This document shows positions 25,878 through 35,421 of a stretch of DNA of 35,634 nucleotides, piece by piece; within the stretch, counting starts at the first letter, position 1; every line of letters begins with the position of its first letter. Location of the stretch: positions 1 through 35,634 of the forward strand of contig JALXFE010000590.1 of NCBI GenBank assembly GCA_027069135.1, written 5' to 3'. Both the position numbers and the translations under genes were made by a program. The notes beneath the pieces were generated by a model that was given only the letters and a program-made list of their open reading frames with translations, was not told the origin of the DNA and did no database searches. Origin of the DNA: Thermoanaerobaculia bacterium. GTDB lineage: Bacteria; Acidobacteriota; Thermoanaerobaculia; Multivoradales; JAHZIX01.

Positions 25878-27284
25878 GTGTCTGTTCTCAGGGCTGCCCT
25901 CACCGAATTCTTCTCCACCTCCGCTCCCGTAGGAGCCGGCCAGCTCGTATTGGTGGCGTTTTCCGGCGGCCCGGACTCGACAGCCCTCCTGGCCGGCCTG
26001 CGAGAGCTTTCCGAGATTCACAAATTTCAGGTCCAGGCGGCTCATGTCGATCACGGCCTGGATCCCGACTCGGCTCGAAGGGCGTCGGCGGCCCAGGCTC
26101 TTTGTGACTCCCTGGGCGTCCCGTTCCATCTCCTCAACCCGACGGACCGACCGGCCCCCGAAGAAAGTCTCGAAGCTGCCGCGCGCCGCATTCGCTACAG
26201 CGCCCTCGAGACCCTTCGCATCACTCTCGGAGCCCGCTATATCGTCACGGCCCATCACCGGGACGATCAGGCGGAGACGGTGCTTCTCCGCATGAAGTTC
26301 GGCAGCGGTCTCCAGGGCCTCGAAGCGATTCGTGCCCGTTACGGCCGGGTTCTGCGTCCGCTTCTTACCGTGCCCCGGAAGGATCTTCTCGAAGCTGCCC
26401 GAATTCAAAATCTCTCCTTTTCTTCGGATCCGACCAACCGGGATTTGAGGCGACCGCGCAATCTCCTCCGCCATCACGTCCTCCCGAATCTGGAAGGGAC
26501 GGTCCCCAACCTTCGCCAACGGCTCACGGCCCTTGCTTCGAGCAGCGGCCGGGCTCGCCGCGTCTGGAACCGGAGGCTCTTCCATCATTTGAGCCCTCGG
26601 CCGGTGGTGGGAGGATGGGGAGTGCCCCTCACCACGCTCCGAGGCTTGCCGTCTGAAGTTCGATCCATAGCCCTCGCTCTGCTCCACCACCTGGCCGGCA
26701 ATTCCTACCCCCCGACCCGTGCGGCCCTTCGAGAATTGTCTCGACAGTTGGAGAGAGATGGTAGAATCGGGGTCGACTGTGGGGCTCATCTGCGCTGGGA
26801 GCGGCGGGGAAAGCTCCTCGTCGTGGCGCCCTGTGCAACCCCAACACCCTTTTTCTCATATACTTTGCAGGTACCGGGGGAGGTACGGATCGATGAGCTC
26901 GGGTTGAGCTTCCGCCTCTCGCTGGTTTCGGAGGTAGGTTTGCCCGACTCTTTGAGAAGTGCGGGCAGGAAAAGGCCCCCTTCGGGGCCCCTCGAAGTCG
27001 TCCAACGGGCGCTCTTCAACCAGGCACTCACCGCTGGCGATGTAGTGACTGTGCGTAATCGTCGGCCCGGCGATACGGTGCGGCCTCCCGGGGCACGGAC
27101 TCTTCGTCCCTTGAAGGATTTGTTCACCGACCGCCCGGTGCCGCTCCGGTCGAGAGACCGGCAGGTTTTGGTATGCGTGCGGGGTGTCATTGTCTGGATC
27201 CCCGGTTTCGGCGTGGACGACCGTTTCCGACCCCACCCTTCGGGGAAACTTTGGCTAGCGGAGATTTCTGCTGATGAGCAGTGA
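25878..27284 (+). CDS. tilS: tRNA(Ile)-lysidine synthetase
   Basis: TilS converts C34 of tRNA-Ile2 (CAU) to lysidine so that it reads AUA. The 468-residue protein has the N-type ATP pyrophosphatase P-loop LVAFSGGPDSTALL, HVDHGLDPDS, TAHHRDDQAETVLLR and RPLLTVPRKDLL in order. The C-terminal substrate-binding part contains VRNRRPGDTVRPPGA and LKDLFTDRPVPLRSRDRQVLV. It is slightly longer than E. coli TilS (432). The frame runs into the tRNA, so a start after it is needed; GTG at 25878 is preferred over GTG at 25827, but no strong RBS is seen. The stop overlaps the hpt start by 11 bp, and the CAU tRNA precedes it. Confidence 0.93.
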   Translation: MSVLRAALTEFFSTSAPVGAGQLVLVAFSGGPDSTALLAGLRELSEIHKFQVQAAHVDHGLDPDSARRASAAQALCDSLGVPFHLLNPTDRPAPEESLEAAARRIRYSALETLRITLGARYIVTAHHRDDQAETVLLRMKFGSGLQGLEAIRARYGRVLRPLLTVPRKDLLEAARIQNLSFSSDPTNRDLRRPRNLLRHHVLPNLEGTVPNLRQRLTALASSSGRARRVWNRRLFHHLSPRPVVGGWGVPLTTLRGLPSEVRSIALALLHHLAGNSYPPTRAALRELSRQLERDGRIGVDCGAHLRWERRGKLLVVAPCATPTPFFSYTLQVPGEVRIDELGLSFRLSLVSEVGLPDSLRSAGRKRPPSGPLEVVQRALFNQALTAGDVVTVRNRRPGDTVRPPGARTLRPLKDLFTDRPVPLRSRDRQVLVCVRGVIVWIPGFGVDDRFRPHPSGKLWLAEISADEQ

Positions 27285-27810
27285 AACAACGATCTTGTAC
27301 GACACCGAGGAAGTACAGGCCGCGGTTCGTCGCCTCGGCTCTGAGCTCGACGAAAACCTGGGGGAGGAGCCCCTATTGATCTCCCTCCTCAACGAGTCCG
27401 TCCTGTTCATCGCCGATCTGGTTCGGTCTATCGAGCGCCCCATTCGCTACGAATTCATCCAGGTCGGCTACTCCGCCGATGACACCGACGGCGAGATCCT
27501 CAACATCGAGTACCCGATGCCTATCGATTTGAACGGAGCGGATGTGATCCTGGTCCGCGATCTCGCCACAACCGGCGTCATCGAGAGCTATCTGGTTCCA
27601 CAATTTCTCCAACATGGAGCCCGACGAGTCCGGGTCGCGGCGCTGTTGGACGTTCCGGATCGCCGCACCACTGATTTCGAGACGGACTTTCGCGCCCTGA
27701 CCGCACCGGCGGACACAGGCACGCTGGTCGGCTACGGCATGAAACACGAAGGCCGCCACGGCAACAAAGGCCATATTTCTCAGCTACCCTCAACGACGCC
27801 CGGAGCATAA
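27274..27810 (+). CDS. HPRT-fold protein with degenerate active site
   Basis: A 178-residue homologue of hypoxanthine phosphoribosyltransferase by length, position and pattern (ISLLNESVLFIADLVRSI, VILVRDLATTGVIESYLVP, LLDVPDRR, GYG). Key residues are altered. The PRPP loop VEDxxDTG is VRDLATTG, so the first acid is Arg and the general-base Asp is Thr. The purine-contacting Lys of LLDKP is Val, and the GYGxD Asp is replaced (GYGMKH). The usual RG of the RGS loop is NE. Catalysis as HPRT is unlikely. It starts inside tilS and precedes ftsH, the order seen in B. subtilis, where HprT and TilS are reported to affect ftsH expression. A structural or regulatory role is my inference. Confidence 0.8.
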   Translation: MSSETTILYDTEEVQAAVRRLGSELDENLGEEPLLISLLNESVLFIADLVRSIERPIRYEFIQVGYSADDTDGEILNIEYPMPIDLNGADVILVRDLATTGVIESYLVPQFLQHGARRVRVAALLDVPDRRTTDFETDFRALTAPADTGTLVGYGMKHEGRHGNKGHISQLPSTTPGA

Positions 27811-27831
27811 GCTCGAGGAAGGGAACGATCA

Positions 27832-29811
<1,980 letters not shown>

Positions 29812-30810
29812 ATGATTTCCTCTGAGACGAGGGATCGGCGGGGTGCTCCGACGCACCCCGATTCGGGTAGCCCGCGCAGTATCGCCATGAGCCCTCCAAC
29901 CGCCGCCGCGAGCCTTTCGCCCCACGCCCTCCGCCTGCCCGGGGACCGCTCCCTGAGCCTGGGCGGTCGTACCCTCATCATGGGGGTCCTCAACGTCACC
30001 CCCGACTCCTTCAGTGACGGTGGCCGTTGGCTCGAACCGGAGGCTGCCATCGCTCACGGCCGGAGGATGCTGCAGCAGGGTGCGGACCTTCTCGATATCG
30101 GCGCTGAGTCCACCCGACCGGGCGGCGGAGTCTACGGCGAGGGAGCGAGCCGCGTCCCGGAAGACGAAGAGCTCCACCGCCTCCTGCCGGTGCTCGAGGG
30201 GCTGCGCAAGGAAACCGACGCACCTCTGTGCGTCGATACGCGCAATGGAGGGGTCGCTCGCCGGGCCCTGCAGCATGGCGCCGACCTGATCAACGACATC
30301 TCATTGCTCAGCGATCCCGCCCTGGGCCGCGCCACGGCGGAGGCCGGGTGCCCCCTGATCCTGATGCATAGCCGAGGTGCCGTGGGATCGATGCAGAAGG
30401 GAATCCGTTTCGAGAATCTCCTCGCCGAGGTCCTCGAAGAGCTTGGGGCCGCGACCGAGGCGGCGGTCGCCCTCGGGAACTCTCGAGATCAAATCATCCT
30501 GGATCCGGGGATCGGCTTCGGCAAGACCTACGAGCAGAATCTGGAATTGGTGGGAAACCTAGGGTACTTCCGTCGACTGGGGCAGCCCCTCCTCCTCGGC
30601 ACCAGTCGCAAGAGCTTCCTCAGAAACTTCGGCGCGGAAATCGGCCAAGAGCCCCTGCCGCCGGGAAAGAGACTTCCTGGAAGCCTTGCGACAGCGGCCT
30701 GGGCCGCCGCCCAGGGGACAGAGATTCTCCGGGTTCACGATGTCGCCGAGACGGCCCAATTCCTCCGCGCCTGGTACGCCGTTGAAGAACGAAGCGAGGC
30801 CACCCCATGA
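29812..30810 (+). CDS. folP: Dihydropteroate synthase
   Basis: FolP condenses p-aminobenzoate with dihydropterin pyrophosphate in folate synthesis. The TIM barrel motifs are clear: MGVLNVTPDSFSDGG, GADLLDIGAESTRPGG, VDTRN, LINDIS, LDPGIGFGKT and LLGTSRKSFL. With the ATG at 29812 it has 332 residues, about 50 longer than most FolP; that ATG directly follows the ftsH stop. An ATG at 29887 would remove 25 residues, and neither start has an RBS, so the start is uncertain. Its stop overlaps the cdaA start by 4 bp. Confidence 0.94.
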   Translation: MISSETRDRRGAPTHPDSGSPRSIAMSPPTAAASLSPHALRLPGDRSLSLGGRTLIMGVLNVTPDSFSDGGRWLEPEAAIAHGRRMLQQGADLLDIGAESTRPGGGVYGEGASRVPEDEELHRLLPVLEGLRKETDAPLCVDTRNGGVARRALQHGADLINDISLLSDPALGRATAEAGCPLILMHSRGAVGSMQKGIRFENLLAEVLEELGAATEAAVALGNSRDQIILDPGIGFGKTYEQNLELVGNLGYFRRLGQPLLLGTSRKSFLRNFGAEIGQEPLPPGKRLPGSLATAAWAAAQGTEILRVHDVAETAQFLRAWYAVEERSEATP

Positions 30811-31592
30811 CTCTCGGAGATTGGACGAGCCCGCTTACCCTCCACGACTTCCTGGACGTCCTCGTCGTCGCGATCATCGTCTACAACCTGCTGCTCCTCA
30901 TCCGCCGGACGCGAGCCGTACAGATGCTCTTGGGCATCGCCTTCTTGGCCCTCCTTTATGGAATCGGGCAATTCGGCGAGCTCCCGACGCTCCAAGCCCT
31001 GCTCGGAGATCTTCCCATCCTCCTGCCGGTGGCGGTGATCGTCCTCTTCCAGAGCGAAATCCGCCGTGCCCTGGCAACCTTTGGCCGAAATCCCTTTTGG
31101 GGGATGGGCAAGCAGGAAAAAGTTGCCCCGACCTTCGACGACGTCGTCTTGGCGGCCCACACGCTCGCCTCTCGCAAGATCGGCGCCCTGATCGTGATCG
31201 AGCGCGAGGAGGGGCTTCGCAACTATGTAGAAAACGGCGTCCTGCTCGACGCCGCCCTCTCCTGCGATCTCCTGATCAGTCTGTTCCACACCACGTCTCC
31301 CCTCCATGACGGGGCGGCGATCCTCCAGGATGACCGCATTGCCGCGGCCTCCTGTTTCTTACCGCTGACCAGCAACCCGGAGCTGTCGCTGGAGTACGGA
31401 ACCCGCCATCGGGCCGCCTTGGGAATCTCTGAGGAAACGGACGCTGTAGCCGTGGTGGTCTCCGAGGAGAACGGAAGTATCTCCCTGGCCGTCGAAGGGC
31501 GCATGATCTCCAATCTCGAGTCCAAGGATCTGCGCAACGAGCTCTATTTCCACCTCGTGACCAACCTGTATCCTCAGGGGCGGAGGGTCTAA
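30807..31592 (+). CDS. cdaA: Diadenylate cyclase (CdaA type)
   Basis: CdaA makes cyclic di-AMP from two ATP. The 261-residue protein has three membrane helices (about residues 15-85) and a DAC (DisA_N) domain with the catalytic DGA (168-170) and RHR (200-202) motifs, both intact in SPLHDGAAIL and YGTRHRAALG. The ATGA overlap with folP and the gap of one base to cdaR indicate a tight operon. The order cdaA-cdaR-glmM is the standard one in Gram-positive bacteria; here it sits in a diderm genome. Confidence 0.96.
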   Translation: MTLGDWTSPLTLHDFLDVLVVAIIVYNLLLLIRRTRAVQMLLGIAFLALLYGIGQFGELPTLQALLGDLPILLPVAVIVLFQSEIRRALATFGRNPFWGMGKQEKVAPTFDDVVLAAHTLASRKIGALIVIEREEGLRNYVENGVLLDAALSCDLLISLFHTTSPLHDGAAILQDDRIAAASCFLPLTSNPELSLEYGTRHRAALGISEETDAVAVVVSEENGSISLAVEGRMISNLESKDLRNELYFHLVTNLYPQGRRV

Positions 31593-31593
31593 G

Positions 31594-32280
31594 TTGAAAG
31601 ACGAAAGCAGTCGTCTCGGCCTGAAGTTCTTGTCCGTCGCCCTGGCTATCGCCCTCTGGTTCGCCGTCAACCTGAGTCGTCCCAACCAGCAGAGTCAACG
31701 CCTGGTGGAAGCCTCGGTGAGCTACAACACGCCGCAGAATCTGGTGCTGATGGACCGGGTCTCGGAAGTTGAGGTCTGGCTCCGAGGAAACGAAGCCGCC
31801 GTCACCACGTTGAATCCCCAGATGGTCGGCGTCCTCTTGGACCTGAGCGAAGCGCGGATCGGGACCATGGAGGTGCGCCTGGGCCCGGAGAACGTCTTCT
31901 CTCCGGAGGGTGTCGAGGTCATCTCCGTGGAGCCGACCGTCATCAGCCTGGAATTCGACTATCGGGAGCAACGCCAGCTTCCCGTGCGCGAAGTTCTGGA
32001 GGGAGAGCCCGCCGCCGGCGCGAGGATCATTTCCCGCAAGGTCGAGCCGGATCAAGTCACCGTCAATGGTCCCAGGTCCGTCCTGGAACGAACCCGGAGC
32101 CTCTCGACGGAACCCGTCCACCTGGATACTCATGCGCTGACCTTCGAGCAAAGCGTCGCCGTCCAGGTGCCTCACCACCTGATCTCCATTCAGCCGACGA
32201 AAGTCACGGTGCGGGTCGAGTTGGAGCTCGAAACCCCGGATGTTCCCGGCGCCGAAGAAGGCTCGGCGGAGACCTCCTGA
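31594..32280 (+). CDS. cdaR: CdaR/YbbR-domain regulator of CdaA
   Basis: A 228-residue protein: a short cytoplasmic tail, one membrane helix (LKFLSVALAIALWFAVNLS), and two YbbR-type repeats outside the membrane (about residues 32-115 and 120-205; RVSEVEVWLRGN, then VTVNGPRSVL). CdaR proteins bind and modulate CdaA. The TTG start at 31594 comes one base after the cdaA stop and has GGAGGG upstream. GlmM follows after 2 bp. Assignment relies on topology, repeats and context as much as on sequence identity. Confidence 0.9.
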   Translation: MKDESSRLGLKFLSVALAIALWFAVNLSRPNQQSQRLVEASVSYNTPQNLVLMDRVSEVEVWLRGNEAAVTTLNPQMVGVLLDLSEARIGTMEVRLGPENVFSPEGVEVISVEPTVISLEFDYREQRQLPVREVLEGEPAAGARIISRKVEPDQVTVNGPRSVLERTRSLSTEPVHLDTHALTFEQSVAVQVPHHLISIQPTKVTVRVELELETPDVPGAEEGSAETS

Positions 32281-32282
32281 CC

Positions 32283-33629
32283 TTGAGCAAGCACCATCGA
32301 TGGTTCGGAACCGACGGCATCCGCGGCGCCTTTGGCGAGACGCCCCTGGACCGTCCGACGGTCACCACTCTGGGCCGCTGCCTGGGAGACCACCTGCGCC
32401 GCCGTCTCGGTCGCCCGCCCCACGTCATCCTGGGCGGTGATTCTCGTGATAGCACGCCGACCCTGTGTCGGTGGCTCGCCGCCGGCCTCACGGCGGGAGG
32501 CGCCTCCTATGGCTACGGCGGAGTCCTACCGACCCCGGCGGTGGCACACCTGGTCGCTCACACCGGCTCCGATGCCGGCATCGCGGTCTCCGCCAGCCAC
32601 AACCCGCATCCGGACAACGGCATCAAATTGGTCGATTCCGCCGGGTTCAAATGGCCTTCGGCCGAAGAAGCGGAGCTCGAGGACGCCTTGAGAAGCAGCG
32701 CACCGCCGGAGGTCCGGGACTCCCACCTCACCCCCGACGGGAGCCTTCTCGATGCCTACCTCGAGCATCTCCTCCGGACACTCCCGGGAGAGGCCCCGCT
32801 CCAGGGACTACGCATCGCCCTCGATACCGCCAACGGCGCGGCTTCCGCCTTCGCCGGGGATGTCTTTGAGACCCTGGGGGCCCAGATCGAAGTGTTCCAT
32901 GCGTCGCCGGACGGCCACAACATCAACCGCGATTGCGGCTCGACCGCGCCCGAGGATCTCGTCCGGCGAGTCGCCGAGGGCTGCAAAGATCTCGGCGTCG
33001 CCTTTGATGGCGACGCCGACCGTGCCCTCCTCGTCGACGACCAGGGGCGCCTCCAGGACGGCGACGCCATGCTCTACCTCTGGGCCAGCACGCTGATCGA
33101 TGAGGGGAAGCTGGAACCGCCGAGCATCGTTGCCACCACGATGAGCAATCTCGGGCTCGAGCGAGCCCTGGCGCACCGAGGGGTCGACCTGGTGCGCTGC
33201 GGGGTCGGTGATCGACAGGTGGTCAGAGCTCTCCGGCAGGAAGGCCTCGTCCTCGGGGGAGAACAAAGCGGACATCTCGTCCACCTGGGCCTGTCCAGCA
33301 CCGGCGACGGCATGTTGACGGCCCTCCGGATGGCCCACATCGTCGCCCGATCCGGTCGGAGTCTCTCGGAGCTCCTCGAAGGCTTCGAACGATTCCCTCA
33401 GATCCTCGTCAATACTCCCGTGGGGCGAAAGGTCCCCTTCGAAACCATCCCCCGCATTCAAGCCGCGGCCCGGGAGGTGGAATCTGCCCTCGGCACGGAA
33501 GGCCGCCTCGTCCTGCGCTACAGTGGCACCGAACGCCTCGCCCGGGTGATGATCGAAGGCCCGCACCAACAGACCATCGAAAAGCTAGCCCAGGGTCTCG
33601 CCGACACGATCCATGAAGAGTTGAGTTAA
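32283..33629 (+). CDS. glmM: Phosphoglucosamine mutase
   Basis: GlmM interconverts glucosamine 6-phosphate and 1-phosphate, on the way to UDP-GlcNAc for peptidoglycan and lipid A. The 448-residue protein has the N-terminal GTDGIRGAFG, the phosphoserine loop SASHNP with Ser105, the metal loop FDGDADRA and the C-terminal RYSGTERLARVM. The start is a TTG at 32283, coupled to cdaR. The stop TAA overlaps the stop of the convergent small gene by 4 bp. Confidence 0.97.
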   Translation: MSKHHRWFGTDGIRGAFGETPLDRPTVTTLGRCLGDHLRRRLGRPPHVILGGDSRDSTPTLCRWLAAGLTAGGASYGYGGVLPTPAVAHLVAHTGSDAGIAVSASHNPHPDNGIKLVDSAGFKWPSAEEAELEDALRSSAPPEVRDSHLTPDGSLLDAYLEHLLRTLPGEAPLQGLRIALDTANGAASAFAGDVFETLGAQIEVFHASPDGHNINRDCGSTAPEDLVRRVAEGCKDLGVAFDGDADRALLVDDQGRLQDGDAMLYLWASTLIDEGKLEPPSIVATTMSNLGLERALAHRGVDLVRCGVGDRQVVRALRQEGLVLGGEQSGHLVHLGLSSTGDGMLTALRMAHIVARSGRSLSELLEGFERFPQILVNTPVGRKVPFETIPRIQAAAREVESALGTEGRLVLRYSGTERLARVMIEGPHQQTIEKLAQGLADTIHEELS

Positions 33630-33850
33630 CGCTCGATCTCGAACTCGGCGGCATCGAGCTCCGGAGGCTCCGGCTCGCGGCTGATGATGACCGTGCCCCG
33701 GATCGACAGGAGGGTACGGTGTTTCTTCTCACCGAAGGTGAGATTGACCTCATAGAAGCCTTCCGGGGCCACCCGTAACAAGGTTCCGCGCCCTCCCTTG
33801 AGACCCAACGTAGAGTTGTGGATCAGGACTTCTTCCGGTAGCTCCATCAC
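33626..33850 (-). CDS. Small protein of unknown function (74 aa)
   Basis: A 74-residue protein with no cysteine and mostly beta-strand prediction (KGGRGTLLRVAPEGFYEVNLTF, then KHRTLLSIRGTVIISRE), followed by an acidic tail (EPEPPELDAAEFEIER). No family is recognised. Its ATG overlaps the stop of the NtrC-type regulator (ATGA-type overlap), so the two are translationally coupled, and it may assist or tune that regulator. It is unusually well positioned for a spurious frame, and its stop overlaps that of glmM. Confidence 0.65.
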   Translation of the reverse strand: MMELPEEVLIHNSTLGLKGGRGTLLRVAPEGFYEVNLTFGEKKHRTLLSIRGTVIISREPEPPELDAAEFEIER

Positions 33851-35247
33851 GAGGCCTCCTCGGCGTCGGGGGTGGCGTCTTCCAATTTATATTCCTTGAG
33901 CTTCCGCTGGAGGGTCCGAAGACCTATGCCCAGCAGCCGAGCCGCTTCCGCCCGGTGGCCTCCGGTCCGTTCGAGAGTTTCCTCGATGGCCTGCCTTTCG
34001 ATCTTCGCCATCGTGCGAAGCTCGCCGAAGGGTGGCTGCACCGGCAGATCCGTCGGTTCTGAAGCCGAAGCGTCCAGCAGCTCCCGAGGAAGATCGGAAA
34101 CTTCGATGATATTGCCCCGATGGAAGACCATCACCGACTCCAGGACGTTGCGTAGCTCCCGAACGTTTCCGGGCCAGCCATATCGAGAGAGAATTGCCAT
34201 GACCTCTTTCGAGAGGGTCGGCGCCTCCCTCCCGTGCTCCTCGGCAAACCCTTGAAGGAAGTGCTCCGAGAGGAGTGCCAGATCCCCGCCCCTATTCCGC
34301 AGAGGTGGAATCGCCAGGGTCACGACCTTCAGGCGGTAGAGCAGATCCTGCCGAAAACGCCCTTCCGCCACCTCTTTCGCCAAGTCTCGGTTGGTCGCAG
34401 CGACCAGCCGGAAATCGACATCGATGACTTCACTGCCGCCCACCCGCATGATTTGGCGCTCTTCCAGGACCCGTAGCAACTTCACCTGAAGCTCCGGCAC
34501 CAGCTCGCTGATCTCGTCAAGGAAAAGCGTTCCCTTGTGGGCGAGCTCGAACTTACCGATCTTCCGGGTCACCGCGCCGGTGAAAGATCCCCGCTCATGG
34601 CCGAAGAGCTCGCTCTCGAGAATATCCATGGGAATCGCGCCACAGTTGATCGCCAGAAAACGCTCTTCGGCCCGCGGGCTCGCCTGGTGGAGGGCTTTGG
34701 CCACCAATTCCTTACCGGTACCGCTCTCCCCCGTGATGAGCACCGTCGATCGGGTCGGCGCCACCGCCCGGATCTGGTCAAAAAGGTGCTCCATGACCTC
34801 CGATTCGCCGATGATGCTCTCGAAACCATAGCGTTTGTCGAGCATCTCCCGGAGGCTGCTGACCTCCTCCTTGAGCTCCTTGCGCTCGATCAGATTACGG
34901 ACCCGCTGGCGCAGCTCGTAGAGATCCACGGGCTTTGTGAGGTAATCGTCCGCACCGACCCGCATGGCCTCGACGGCAGACTCGATAGAGCCGAAGCCGG
35001 TAACCAGCATCACGCCAAGATCGTACTCTCGCTCCCGTACTTCCTGCAGAAATCCGAGGCCGTTCAACCCCGGCATCTTCAGATCGCAGACCACGAGCCG
35101 GACGCTGTCGCAGCCTTCCAGGAACTCGAGGGCCTTGCGAGCATCGTCGAAAGTGCGTACTTCGAAACCGGTTTTCTCGATAGCGATAGCCATCGACTCT
35201 CGGGAACCGGTCTCGTCATCAATAACCAAAATTTGAGGATCTGCCAT
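33847..35247 (-). CDS. NtrC-family sigma-54-dependent response regulator
   Basis: A 466-residue cytoplasmic regulator: receiver domain (ILVIDDE; phosphoacceptor Asp in VVCDLKMPGLNG; KPVD), AAA+ sigma-54 interaction domain (GESGTGKE Walker A; the GAFTGA-like GSFTGA; LFLDEISEL Walker B; the RWPGN-like motif is YGWPGNVREL) and a Fis-type helix-turn-helix (HRAEAARLLGIGLRTLQRKLKEY). No histidine kinase is in the window. The ATG at 35247 starts just before the receiver domain; a GTG at 35265 is in frame. An extended -10 element lies 8 bp before the ATG, as for the two sulfatase genes. Confidence 0.95.
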   Translation of the reverse strand: MADPQILVIDDETGSRESMAIAIEKTGFEVRTFDDARKALEFLEGCDSVRLVVCDLKMPGLNGLGFLQEVREREYDLGVMLVTGFGSIESAVEAMRVGADDYLTKPVDLYELRQRVRNLIERKELKEEVSSLREMLDKRYGFESIIGESEVMEHLFDQIRAVAPTRSTVLITGESGTGKELVAKALHQASPRAEERFLAINCGAIPMDILESELFGHERGSFTGAVTRKIGKFELAHKGTLFLDEISELVPELQVKLLRVLEERQIMRVGGSEVIDVDFRLVAATNRDLAKEVAEGRFRQDLLYRLKVVTLAIPPLRNRGGDLALLSEHFLQGFAEEHGREAPTLSKEVMAILSRYGWPGNVRELRNVLESVMVFHRGNIIEVSDLPRELLDASASEPTDLPVQPPFGELRTMAKIERQAIEETLERTGGHRAEAARLLGIGLRTLQRKLKEYKLEDATPDAEEAS

Positions 35248-35255
35248 GGCCGGCC

Positions 35256-35264
35256 ATTCTGGCA
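35256..35264 (-). promoter_or_regulatory. Possible extended -10 element for the NtrC-type gene
   Basis: On the minus strand TGC then CAGAAT (35261-35256), then 8 bp to the ATG at 35247; no RBS is present. Weaker than the sulfatase cases and listed for comparison. Confidence 0.3.
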
Positions 35265-35379
35265 CAAGGCGGGCTCCGGCTGAAGGCTCTCTCGCCGAAT
35301 CGGTCCGATACTCCCCAATACTCGGCTGCCCCCTCTGGAAATACCCCGAATTCCGCCGTTTTCCCCAAATTCTCCCCCC

Positions 35380-35394
35380 GGATCTGCAAGATCC
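35380..35394. repeat. Short hairpin upstream of the transposase gene
   Basis: GGATCT-GCA-AGATCC, a perfect 6-bp stem with a 3-base loop, 28 bp upstream of the transposase ATG. It may be a remnant of an element end. Confidence 0.35.
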
Positions 35395-35421
35395 TGCTCC
35401 TACCTTCCGTCCTTAAGGAGT

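Noticed and set aside
32808-33569. 253-codon minus-strand frame opposite glmM
   Set aside because: Antisense shadow of a certain gene; no domain or start signal.
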